NCBI GenBank assembly: GCA_963747005.1 | Contig: CAVVDT010000007.1 | Span: forward strand, 372,001 to 436,000 | Length of the DNA stretch: 64,000 nt | DNA from: CAVVDT01 sp963747005 | GTDB lineage: Bacteria; Pseudomonadota; Alphaproteobacteria; Rhizobiales; Aestuariivirgaceae | Direction: 5' to 3' | Part shown: piece after piece, positions 27,199 to 34,750 of the stretch | How the letters are laid out: every line of letters starts with the position of its first letter | Position numbering within the stretch: the first letter of the stretch is position 1 | Made by a program: the position numbers and the translations under genes | The notes under the pieces: model-generated | The model's database searches: none | Told to the model about the DNA's origin: nothing | What the model saw: only the letters and a program-made list of their open reading frames with translations

Positions 27199-27221
27199 AA
27201 GGGCCCCTTTACGGGGCCCTT
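27199..27221. terminator. terminator-like hairpin after the L,D-transpeptidase gene
   Basis: Arms 27199-27207 (aagggcccc) and 27213-27221 form a perfect 9-bp stem with a 5-base loop, 30 bases after the stop codon. The 3' T tract is short (ttcct), so termination may be moderate. It lies between convergent genes and could act on both. Confidence 0.65.
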
Positions 27222-27354
27222 TCCTATTGCATGGTGCGCGGTCGCCGGGGGCCCGTTTCGACGCTCACGGTCGAGAGGGGCGGTTGGTCGCGAGGGTTCC
27301 TGACGGACCCCCGGTCTCCGCTTCCGGCCAGTGCCGGAAAACACGAGGTGCGGC

Positions 27355-27552
27355 TCAGATTTCCCAGCAGATCGAGGCCTTGCAGGGCTCGTTGGTGATG
27401 TGGCCGACGATCGGCCACTGGGAATTCTTGGCGATGACGGTGGTGTGATTCGCCATGGCGCCGCTCTCCGAGACACTGGCCTGGGTGACACCGAAGGCGC
27501 CGGCTGCCAGAAAGGCGAGGGTCAGGGCGGCGGTGGCGAGGCGGGTCAACAT
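27355..27552 (-). CDS. small secreted protein of unknown function
   Basis: This 65-residue ORF starts at ATG 27550-27552 with a GGAG site 8 bases upstream. It has a clear signal peptide (MLTRLATAALTLAFLAAGAF, cleavage near residue 25) leaving about 40 residues. The mature part has two Cys near the end (EPCKASICWEI) that could form a disulfide. I know of no family match. Its size and secretion signal make a real gene plausible, but there is no conservation evidence from this window alone. Confidence 0.5.
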   Translation of the reverse strand: MLTRLATAALTLAFLAAGAFGVTQASVSESGAMANHTTVIAKNSQWPIVGHITNEPCKASICWEI

Positions 27553-27693
27553 GGCGGCGTCTCCGGTCGTTGAAAAGGTGGGCTGCAAACTTGACGTTGA
27601 CCATAACGCAGGCTTGCGGAACCCAAGCTGAATGCCGCGTTCATCTGGCGTTCATCTGGCCGAAGTGGGCGGGGGGCAGATCGAGACAAGGAA

Positions 27694-27717
27694 AAAGGCC
27701 CCGCGAACGGGACCTTT
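27694..27717 (-). terminator. minus-strand terminator-like hairpin
   Basis: Arms 27694-27703 (aaaggccccg) and 27708-27717 (cgggaccttt) pair over 10 positions with one mismatch and a 4-base loop. On the minus strand the hairpin is followed by a run of five T. It could end a transcript coming from the small ORF at 27910-27996. Confidence 0.45.
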
Positions 27718-27909
27718 GGTATAAGTGGAGCTTCAGGGAGGATGGCTTTACCGGTTGCAGGGGATGAAGCCATGATTCCAGGGAGAAACGGATTTGAGGA
27801 CGTCCGGGGAGCAGCGAGGCTCACGGCGAGAGGGGGCGGGTGGGTTCGCAAGCGATCACCGCTCCCCGGATCCTCACGAGCAACGGCCCTGGGGCCAGCT
27901 CTGAAGGGG

Positions 27910-27996
27910 TCAAAGCTCCTGACAGGGAGCGATGAGGGCGAAGCCACCAGCCAGCAGGCCGAACGCCGGTGCTGTCCTGGTGAGGGTCGTCTTCAT
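27910..27996 (-). CDS. possible 28-residue hydrophobic small ORF
   Basis: ATG at 27994-27996 is preceded by a GGGAGACGAAG ribosome region. The 28-residue product has a Lys/Arg-containing N-terminus, a hydrophobic core (PAFGLLAGGFALIAP) and one Cys near the end, like a tiny membrane peptide or a signal peptide alone. A terminator-like hairpin lies about 190 bases downstream on the same strand. It is below usual annotation length and may be a chance frame; I include it as a candidate only. Confidence 0.25.
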   Translation of the reverse strand: MKTTLTRTAPAFGLLAGGFALIAPCQEL

Positions 27997-28242
27997 CTTC
28001 GTCTCCCGTTTCATTTGTGGCTGGCCTTCGTCTTGCCGCCGCTTGATGTTGGAGACCATCCTAGAAGGCGCTAACCCAACATTGGCTGAATGAGACGTTC
28101 ATCAATCATTCACTTTCACGATCCCTGTCGATTTCGAAAAATAATTCGTCTTTTCAATGATATAAGGCAAAATCCCGCATTGCCTTGAGGACCTGCCTGG
28201 CTTATGGGAAGAGAACCGGGCCGGTATGAGCGGAGAAGACGG

Positions 28243-29016
28243 ATGGTTTTGTTCAGAAAGTTTTCGGAGCTTTGCGTGGTGCTGCTGGCGGTGCTGGCAG
28301 GTTTGCCGGCGGCGCGTGCCGGCGAAACCACCATCGCGGTCGCGGCCAGCTTCGCCGGCGTATTGAAAGAGCTGTCGGGCAGGTTCGAGACCGCCGAAGG
28401 CCATCACGTGGTCGCGGTGGTCGGATCGAGCGGCAAGCTGGCCGCCCAGATCCTCAACGGCGCGCCCTTCGACATCTTCCTGTCGGCCGACGAGGCGCGC
28501 CCGGAGGCCCTGATCAAGCGCGGCATGGCGACCGCAGGCGACCGCTTCACCTATGCCATCGGGCGTCTGGCGCTGTGGAGCGCCGATGCAGGACGCCTGA
28601 CGGGCGGCGGCGAGGCCTATCTCAGGGCGCCGGGCGACGGCAGGGTGGCGATCGCCAATCCCAAGCTCGCGCCTTACGGCACCGCGGCGATGGCTACGCT
28701 GAAGGCGCTGGGCCTCGATCAGGCGATGGCGTCGCGTCTCGTTTATGGTGAAAATGTGGGCCAGGCCTTCGCCCTCGCCCGCTCGGGGGCGGCTGAGGCG
28801 GCTTTCGTTGCCTTGTCGCAGGCCCTGAGCCCGGAAAGTGCCAAAGGATCCTATTGGCTGGTGCCGCAGGACCTGCACCAGCCGCTGCGCCAGGACGGGG
28901 TGCTGCTGACGCGCGGCAAGACCAATGCGGCGGCTACGGCTTTCGTTGCCTATCTTCGCTCAAAGGAGGCAAGATCGATCATCGACAAGGCCGGGTTTTC
29001 GAGCGAGGGAGGCTAG
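28243..29016 (+). CDS. modA: molybdate ABC transporter substrate-binding protein
   Basis: ModA binds molybdate (or tungstate) in the periplasm and hands it to ModBC. From ATG 28243, behind a GGAGAAGAC site, the product is 257 residues. A signal peptide ends ARA-GETT, and the mature protein opens TTIAVAASFAGVLKELS. The family blocks VGSSGKLAAQILNGAPFDIF, LSADEARPEALI and AIANPKLAPYG carry the oxyanion-binding Ser/Tyr residues. It is the first gene of a tight modABC operon, followed 7 bases later by modB. Confidence 0.93.
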   Translation: MVLFRKFSELCVVLLAVLAGLPAARAGETTIAVAASFAGVLKELSGRFETAEGHHVVAVVGSSGKLAAQILNGAPFDIFLSADEARPEALIKRGMATAGDRFTYAIGRLALWSADAGRLTGGGEAYLRAPGDGRVAIANPKLAPYGTAAMATLKALGLDQAMASRLVYGENVGQAFALARSGAAEAAFVALSQALSPESAKGSYWLVPQDLHQPLRQDGVLLTRGKTNAAATAFVAYLRSKEARSIIDKAGFSSEGG

Positions 29017-29023
29017 GAGCGAG

Positions 29024-29707
29024 GTGGATGCAGCCGCGCTCGATGCTGTTGCGCTGACCATCAAGCTGGCGGTGGTGACCGTCGGCCTGCTGATCGTCAT
29101 CGGTACACCGCTCGCCTGGTGGATCGCCTTCACCCGCGCGCGCTTCCGGCCGCTGGTGGAGGCGGTGGTGGCGCTGCCGCTGGTGCTGCCGCCGACGGTG
29201 CTCGGGTTCTACCTGCTCATCTTGCTGGGGCCGGCCGCCGGGCCGGGGCGCTGGTGGGCCGAGGCGACGGGGTCGACGCTGGCGTTTTCGTTCCCCGGCC
29301 TGGTGATTGCCTCCATGCTCTATTCGCTCCCCTTCGTGGTGCAGCCGGTGGCGCAGGCGCTGCAGGCCATGGGGCGCGGGGCCCTCGAAGCCGCCGAAAC
29401 CCTCGGCGCCGGGCCGCTCGATCGCTTCTTCACCGTCGCCCTGCCGCTGGCGCGGCGCGGCTTCGTCACCGCCGCGGTGCTCGGCTTTGCCCACACGCTG
29501 GGCGAATTCGGGGTGATCCTCATGGTGGGCGGCAACATTCCCGGGCGCACCCAGGTTCTGTCGATCAAGATCTACGAGAGCGTCGAGACCCTCGACTATA
29601 CCACCGCGCATGTCCTGTCGGCGGGCCTTCTGGTGATTTCGTTCGTGGTGCTGTTCAGCGTCTACTGGGTCAATCGCCGTTCTGGCCTGGGGCTGTTGCG
29701 GCAATGA
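29024..29707 (+). CDS. modB: molybdate ABC transporter permease
   Basis: This 227-residue inner-membrane permease forms the molybdate channel. I chose GTG at 29024 because it follows an AGGAG site (29015-29019, overlapping the modA stop) and gives the usual ModB length; the open frame further 5' overlaps modA. It has about five membrane helices and the permease signature EAAETLGAGPLDRFFTVALP (the EAA loop contacting ModC). The end GLGLLRQ is followed by an ATGA overlap with modC. Confidence 0.93.
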   Translation: MDAAALDAVALTIKLAVVTVGLLIVIGTPLAWWIAFTRARFRPLVEAVVALPLVLPPTVLGFYLLILLGPAAGPGRWWAEATGSTLAFSFPGLVIASMLYSLPFVVQPVAQALQAMGRGALEAAETLGAGPLDRFFTVALPLARRGFVTAAVLGFAHTLGEFGVILMVGGNIPGRTQVLSIKIYESVETLDYTTAHVLSAGLLVISFVVLFSVYWVNRRSGLGLLRQ

Positions 29708-30828
29708 GGCGGCTGGAACTCGACTGTACCTTGAAGCGCGGGGGCTTTGCGGCGCGCTTTGCCGTCGACCTGCAGCTCGACGGCATAACGGCGCTGTTCG
29801 GACCCAACGGTGCCGGCAAGACAACATTGCTCAGGGTGATCGCCGGGCTCGACCGCGTAGCCGAGGGCTTCGTGCGGTTCGAGGGCGAGACCTGGCAGGA
29901 CAGCGGCGCGGGTACGTTCGTTGCGGCCGCCAGGCGCGGGGTCGGACTGGTGTTCCAGGACAGCCGGCTGTTTCCGCACCTGAGCGTTGCCGGCAACCTC
30001 GCCTATGGCGAACGCCGCGCCTCGATCAGGGGACCGGCCATTGCCCGTGGCGAAGTCATCGAGGCCTTCATGCTGGAGGGTCTCATGGAACGCGACCCGG
30101 CAACGCTGTCGGGCGGCGAGGCCCAGCGGGTCGCCATCGCACGGGCCCTGATGGCAAGGCCGCGGCTGTTGCTGATGGATGAACCGCTGGCCGCCCTCGA
30201 CAATCCGCGGCGCGCCGATATCCTGAGCTTCATCGAGCGGGTGCCGGAGATTTTCGGCGTGCCGGTGCTCTATGTCACCCATGCCATCGACGAGGTGGTG
30301 CGGCTGGCCTCGCAACTCGTCCTGCTGGAAGCGGGCAGGTTCATTGCCTCTGGTCCCACCGCCGAAGTGCTCTCAAGGCTCGATCTGCCACCGCTTACCG
30401 GGCGCTTCGAAGCCGGTGTCGCCATCGACGGGGTAGTTGCGGGCAGCGATGCCGACTATGCCTTGACGCGGGTCGACATCGGGGGTGCCGAACTGGTGGT
30501 GCCGCGGCTCGATTTTCCCGAAGGCCACCGGGTGCGCCTGAGGATCAGGGCGCGCGATGTGTCGCTGGCGCTGCAACGCCCTCGCGGCATTTCCTTCCGC
30601 AACATCCTGAAAGCGCAGGTCGAGGAAATCGCCCCGGAAGAAGATACCGCCTTTGCCGAAATCCGCCTGCAACTGGGGAGCCAGACGCTGCGGGCCCGGC
30701 TGACGCGCAAGTCGGTCGACGAATTGCGCCTGAAACCGGGGCTTTCGGTCTATGCCCTGATCAAGGGGGTGGCGCTGGATCGCCGCCTGCTGCTGCCCGG
30801 CGGGCCGCGGGTCGGCGAGACGGGCTAA
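29704..30828 (+). CDS. modC: molybdate ABC transporter ATP-binding protein
   Basis: This 374-residue ATPase energises molybdate uptake. It has Walker A GPNGAGKTT, the ABC signature LSGGEAQR, Walker B LLLMDEPLAALD, and a C-terminal molybdenum-binding (Mop/TOBE) domain (RIRARDVSLALQRPRGISFRN onward) that lets the transporter sense cellular molybdate. Its ATG overlaps the modB stop (ATGA). The last base of its TAA stop is the first base of the inverted-repeat element that follows. Confidence 0.94.
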   Translation: MRRLELDCTLKRGGFAARFAVDLQLDGITALFGPNGAGKTTLLRVIAGLDRVAEGFVRFEGETWQDSGAGTFVAAARRGVGLVFQDSRLFPHLSVAGNLAYGERRASIRGPAIARGEVIEAFMLEGLMERDPATLSGGEAQRVAIARALMARPRLLLMDEPLAALDNPRRADILSFIERVPEIFGVPVLYVTHAIDEVVRLASQLVLLEAGRFIASGPTAEVLSRLDLPPLTGRFEAGVAIDGVVAGSDADYALTRVDIGGAELVVPRLDFPEGHRVRLRIRARDVSLALQRPRGISFRNILKAQVEEIAPEEDTAFAEIRLQLGSQTLRARLTRKSVDELRLKPGLSVYALIKGVALDRRLLLPGGPRVGETG

Positions 30829-31089
30829 TACCAAAGGTCCTGAGGTTTGACCTATTTCACCGGGATGATTTTGCCCGCAGGCCAGGCGCGACTGGCGCCG
30901 ACGTCGTCCGACTTCAAGCCAGGCGCAACGACGCCTGCGGGCAAAAGCACCCGGCCTTCGGTGGCATGAAACCGGCCATCGGGTGCGTTGCGGTGCTTGC
31001 CCGATGCCCCGCATCGCGCTGCGTACCGCGCCTGCCCGAGTGGCCGGTTTGATGCCATGAAATGGATTAAACCTCAGGACCTTTGGTAT
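30828..31089. repeat. 262-bp cloverleaf-like element with 21-bp terminal inverted repeats
   Basis: The ends 30828-30848 (ataccaaaggtcctgaggt..) and 31069-31089 are perfect 21-bp inverted repeats, and pairing continues inward with mismatches for about 14 bases. Inside are two more stems. One has arms 30869-30882 and 30933-30946 (perfect 14 bp). The other has arms about 30963-30983 and 31035-31056 (one mismatch, one bulge). Together these make a three-way fold. There is no transposase. It lies between convergent modC and the ureohydrolase gene and provides the final codons and stop of the latter. It resembles a non-autonomous mobile element or a dispersed structured repeat. Confidence 0.8.
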
Positions 31090-32044
31090 AACCCCTTACC
31101 CACTGGCGGTGGGCGATGGCCAGCATGTGGACGACAAGGCGGGCGGCGGTGAGGGCGCCGTGGCCGTCGATGTCGCGTTCGGGCATGAATTCCACCAGGT
31201 CGAAGGCGCGGATGCGGGCCCGCGCGGCGATGCCGGAGAGCAGCTCCACCGCCTGCCAGTAGGAAAGGCCGCCCGGCGCGCGGGTGCCGACGCCCGGCAT
31301 GATTGTCGGGTCGAGGGCATCGCAGTCGAAGGCGACGATGACGTCGCTGCCGGCCGGCACCGCCTTGAGGGCCGTCTCGATGCCGCCCGAGGCCAGATCG
31401 CGGCCGGAGACGAAATGCACGCCCCAGGCCTGGGCGTCCGCGAGGTCGCCGGGACGGGCCGAGCCGACGGCGCGCTGGCCGATCTGCACGATACGGGTGA
31501 CATGCGGCATCTCGGAAGCGCGCCGCATGGTCGACGAGAGGCCCCAGCGCTCGCCGTCCACCTCCTCGCGCCAGTCGATATGGGCATCGATCTGCACCAC
31601 GGTGACGGGGCCGCGGTCGTGGAAGGCCTCGAGCATGGGAATGGGCACCGAATCATCGCCGCCCAGCAGGATGGGAACGGCGCCGGTGCCGAGAATGGCG
31701 CGGGTGGTCTGGCGGATGGCAATGCGGTTGGCGGCGCTGTCGGCGGGATCGAACGCCAGATCGCCGAGATCGGCGGCGCTTGGGTCGTCGCCGGCGAATA
31801 ATGGCTCTGCGATGTCGAAGTCGAGATGGCCGATCTCGGCGCCATGCCCGGCCATGGCGGCACGGATGGCACCCGGCCCGCCGGCGCAATAGGCACCGTA
31901 GCGGGAATAGGGGGTGGCCGATGCGGCGCCGAAAATCACGGCGCTGCCGGCAAAATCCTCGGGCCGGTCGCATTTCGGCAGCCCGAGGAAGGTGTCGGCC
32001 TTGCCGGCGCCGGACGCCGTGCCGATATCAAGGGTTCTGGCCAT
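31067..32044 (-). CDS. arginase/agmatinase family ureohydrolase
   Basis: This 325-residue protein belongs to the ureohydrolase superfamily, whose two-manganese enzymes cleave guanidino compounds to urea. Visible metal motifs are DAHID (153-157) and FDCDALDP (Asp240, Asp242, Asp245). The first motif, usually GGDHS, reads GGDDS with Asp131 in place of the metal-binding His, so substrate or metal use may differ. The start is taken as ATG 32042-32044 with GGAG 8 bases upstream; a TTG four codons earlier is possible. The last eight residues (YTKGPEV region) and the stop come from the adjoining repeat element. Confidence 0.85.
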   Translation of the reverse strand: MARTLDIGTASGAGKADTFLGLPKCDRPEDFAGSAVIFGAASATPYSRYGAYCAGGPGAIRAAMAGHGAEIGHLDFDIAEPLFAGDDPSAADLGDLAFDPADSAANRIAIRQTTRAILGTGAVPILLGGDDSVPIPMLEAFHDRGPVTVVQIDAHIDWREEVDGERWGLSSTMRRASEMPHVTRIVQIGQRAVGSARPGDLADAQAWGVHFVSGRDLASGGIETALKAVPAGSDVIVAFDCDALDPTIMPGVGTRAPGGLSYWQAVELLSGIAARARIRAFDLVEFMPERDIDGHGALTAARLVVHMLAIAHRQWVRGYTKGPEV

Positions 32045-32178
32045 GGCGTGCTCCAAATTCTGAAAAGGGGGGTAAGGATGGACGCGAGTTGATCTCTCTC
32101 AAGGCGAGATAGGATTTGTGCGCGCGAGATGGCGAAAAGATGGCCTTGGTGGACAAACCCCGACAATGGAGACTGACA

Positions 32179-32628
32179 ATGATTGCAAGACTGACGGCAA
32201 AGGCATGGGTGCTGGTGGCTGACGGCGGCAAGGCGCTGATATTCGAGAATCGCGGCGATACGATCAACCCGAGACTCGAACAGGTGCGGGCACGCAGCCT
32301 TGCCAATCCGCCGGCGCACGAGCAGGGCACCGACCGGCCGGGGCGCTATCACGCCGGCATGAGTGCGAGCCGCTCCTCGGTGGAGACGACCGACTTCCAC
32401 GAGGAAGCCGAAAGGGCTTTCATGGCCGACATTGCCGGCGAACTGGAAGCCGACCTCAAGGCGGGACGCTTCAAGGAGCTGATCGTGGCGGTGGCGCCGC
32501 GGGCGCTGGGCTATCTCAGAAAGGCCATGAGCGCTGCTCTGAAGGCACACGTCACGGCCGAGATTGCCAAGGATCTTACCCGCGAGGCGCCGGACGCCAT
32601 CGAAGCGACCATTGTGAAGGAACTATAG
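32179..32628 (+). CDS. host attachment family protein (eRF1-like, baeRF type)
   Basis: This 149-residue protein matches the family annotated as required for attachment to host cells, which has an archaeal/bacterial eRF1-related fold. Its blocks are WVLVADGGKALIFENRGD, FMADIAGELEADLKAGRFKELIVAVAPRALG in two adjacent pieces, and VTAEIAKDLT. The family name comes from Agrobacterium work, but a translation-related role is suggested by the fold; neither is shown here. ATG 32179 is used because homology starts at WVLVAD. It is a cytoplasmic protein with no signal sequence. Confidence 0.82.
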   Translation: MIARLTAKAWVLVADGGKALIFENRGDTINPRLEQVRARSLANPPAHEQGTDRPGRYHAGMSASRSSVETTDFHEEAERAFMADIAGELEADLKAGRFKELIVAVAPRALGYLRKAMSAALKAHVTAEIAKDLTREAPDAIEATIVKEL

Positions 32629-32742
32629 GGCCTGTCGACAATCACGGTCGCTCGCCTCTTGCGGTCAAAGGCTGCAAGGCCCAGATACGAGAGGCGGTCG
32701 CCCCGGGGCGGCGCTCAACTCCTCAAGAAGGCTCGATCCCCC

Positions 32743-33249
32743 ATGTCAATCACCATGTCCGGCGCTTCGAAGCCGGCGCTCATCCAGATGCTTTCCGCCC
32801 TTTCCGCCAATCTCGGCAAGGCCGAAGGCTTCGCCGCCCAGCGCAAGTTCGATCCGGCGGTGCTGTTCAGCTACCGGCTGGCGCCGGACATGTTTCCGCT
32901 GTCGCGCCAGGTGCAGACGGCGTGCGATTTCGCCAAGGGCATGACCTCAAGGCTGGCCGGGCGCGAGGTGCCGAAATGGGAGGACAACGAGAAAAGCCTC
33001 GATGATCTGAAAGCCCGCATCAAGAAGACCATCGACTATGTCAAGTCGATCGCCGATGCGGAAATCGACGGTTCCGAGGGCCGCGACATCAACCTGACCA
33101 TCGGCGGCCAGCCGATGGCCCTCAAGGGGCAGGCCTATCTGGTCAACATGGCGCTGCCCAACTTCTATTTCCACGTCACCGCCGCCCACGCCATCCTGCG
33201 CCATGCCGGCGTCGAGATCGGCAAGCGCGATTTCATGGGCAGCATCTAG
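32743..33249 (+). CDS. DUF1993 domain-containing protein
   Basis: This 168-residue protein is a DUF1993 member, a DinB-like four-helix bundle of unknown function. The conserved stretches LAPDMFPLSRQVQTACDFAKG and LPNFYFHVTAAHAILRHAGVEIGKRDFMG contain the regularly spaced His/Asp positions of the fold. The start MSITMSGAS (32743) was chosen over the longer upstream frame, which is Arg-rich and without homology. A role in thiol metabolism, as for some DinB relatives, is only a possibility. Its 3' end abuts the convergent cyclase gene. Confidence 0.85.
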   Translation: MSITMSGASKPALIQMLSALSANLGKAEGFAAQRKFDPAVLFSYRLAPDMFPLSRQVQTACDFAKGMTSRLAGREVPKWEDNEKSLDDLKARIKKTIDYVKSIADAEIDGSEGRDINLTIGGQPMALKGQAYLVNMALPNFYFHVTAAHAILRHAGVEIGKRDFMGSI

Positions 33250-33250
33250 A

Positions 33251-34573
33251 TCAACCGGCTGGGGCGACGATCCTGACCACCGGGATCGTCGCCTTGCGGC
33301 CGCGCACGCCGGCTTCTTCGGGTTCACCGAGGCCGGTCATGCCGGCGGCCTCGATGGTTGCCGCATCGGCCACGATCTCGCCGGGACCTGCCATGGCCGA
33401 CAGCCTGGAGGCCACGTTCACCGGATCGCCGATGACGGTGTAGTCGAAGCGGCCCTCGGCGCCGAAGCCGCCGGCCACCACCGGGCCGGAAGCGATGCCG
33501 ATACCGAGAAAGAACGCTTCATGGCGCGCGCGCATGCGGGCCTGGATGTCGAGAGCGGCCTCGACGGCGGCACGCTGGCGCCCTTCGCCCTCGAAGCGCA
33601 CGAACACCGCATCGCCGATCATCTTGTCCACATCCCCGCCATGGGCCGCGGCGGCCGCGATCTGCAGCCCGACCAGTTCGTCGAGAACGGCAAGCACCTG
33701 TTGCGGCGAATGCGTCTCGGCGAAGGTGGTGAAGCCACGCACGTCGGAAAACAGCAATGTCATGTCGAGCTTTTCGGTGATGAGGCCAACACCTTCGTCG
33801 CGCGCCACGGCACTTGCCGCACGCCGCGACACCAGGCTCTCGATGCGGCGGGTGAGGCTGACGATGCGGGCGGTGCGCCGGTCGATGTCGGCCTGGGCGC
33901 GGTTGACGATCACGGCGAGCGAGGCGATCAGCAGCACCAGCAGGGCGAGCGGGATCACCACCACCGGCAGCCCGACGTCGGCGAGGATGCCCTTGAGCTC
34001 GGCCACCGGCTCATAGAGCTCGAAGATCGCCCGGGAGCGGCCGTCCCGACGATAGGGGACGTAGAGTTCCATGACCCTGGCCCCGTTCGCCTCGACATGC
34101 TCGTTGGCGCCGGGACGGCCGGTTGCGATGATGCGGGCGAGGACGGGGGATGTCTCGACAGTGCCGATCTCGACGGGCTCGTCGGAATAGAGCGTGCGGC
34201 CGTCCATGGCGTAGACCTTGAGGCCGTTGAGCTTGAATTCCCGGCGCTCGCGACCGAAGGCCGCTGCCAGCTTGTCGAGATCGCTGCTGGAGAGATTGTC
34301 GCCGGCAAGCAGCGCCTTCCAGGCCTCGGGTGCCTCCGTCGCCATGCCGGCCGCCAGCCCGGCAGCGCGGTTCTCGGCAAGTTGCAGATAGACGCGCTCG
34401 GTGACGATGCGGGTGGCAAGGACGGTGGCCAGCGCCAGCGCCGCGGCGAGGATCACCAGGCCGGGCAGGACCCGGCGCAGGAACAGCAGGCGTAAGGGGT
34501 AGGCCTGCCTGTCCGGCCCGTCCTGCCGCGCCGATGTAGCCTCGTCGCGCTGCGGCGGCGGTTGATCGACCAT
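33251..34573 (-). CDS. membrane-anchored class III adenylate/guanylate cyclase
   Basis: This 440-residue protein has two membrane helices (about residues 35-55 and 215-240) enclosing a periplasmic sensor domain of about 160 residues. A short linker helix leads to a C-terminal class III nucleotide cyclase domain. The catalytic domain shows MTLLFSDVRGFTTFAE (first metal-binding Asp), DVDKMIGDAVFVRFEG (second Asp) and RFDYTVIGDPVNVASRL (transition-state region). It should convert ATP to cAMP in response to a periplasmic signal. Product choice between cAMP and cGMP cannot be certain from sequence. Confidence 0.9.
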   Translation of the reverse strand: MVDQPPPQRDEATSARQDGPDRQAYPLRLLFLRRVLPGLVILAAALALATVLATRIVTERVYLQLAENRAAGLAAGMATEAPEAWKALLAGDNLSSSDLDKLAAAFGRERREFKLNGLKVYAMDGRTLYSDEPVEIGTVETSPVLARIIATGRPGANEHVEANGARVMELYVPYRRDGRSRAIFELYEPVAELKGILADVGLPVVVIPLALLVLLIASLAVIVNRAQADIDRRTARIVSLTRRIESLVSRRAASAVARDEGVGLITEKLDMTLLFSDVRGFTTFAETHSPQQVLAVLDELVGLQIAAAAAHGGDVDKMIGDAVFVRFEGEGRQRAAVEAALDIQARMRARHEAFFLGIGIASGPVVAGGFGAEGRFDYTVIGDPVNVASRLSAMAGPGEIVADAATIEAAGMTGLGEPEEAGVRGRKATIPVVRIVAPAG

Positions 34574-34750
34574 GGTGCCTCATTCTTGCGGTGCGTGAAG
34601 ATAGATGCCCCGCACCGACATGACCAGATGGTGGAAAGGCTGTGACGATCGACATCAAATTCCACCCTTCGGAATGGTCTGCCACAGAATGAGACATGGC
34701 CCATGATATCCCCGCCCGGTTGAAAGGAGTGTCACAAAGGAGGCACGGAC

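Larger units (their letters stand above)
27553..28242. other. gene-poor region upstream of modA
   Basis: About 690 bases without a normal-sized gene. It holds a possible 28-codon ORF on the minus strand (27910-27996) and a hairpin at 27694-27717. It also holds a 15-base match (ggacctttggtataa at 27710) to the end of the structured element near 31,089. The AT-rich stretch 28,080-28,180 is the likely promoter region of modABC. I looked for a ModE-type palindrome there and did not find a convincing one. Confidence 0.45.

Noticed and set aside
28080..28242. ModE-type operator before modA
   Set aside because: The AT-rich stretch shows no palindrome with the expected half sites.
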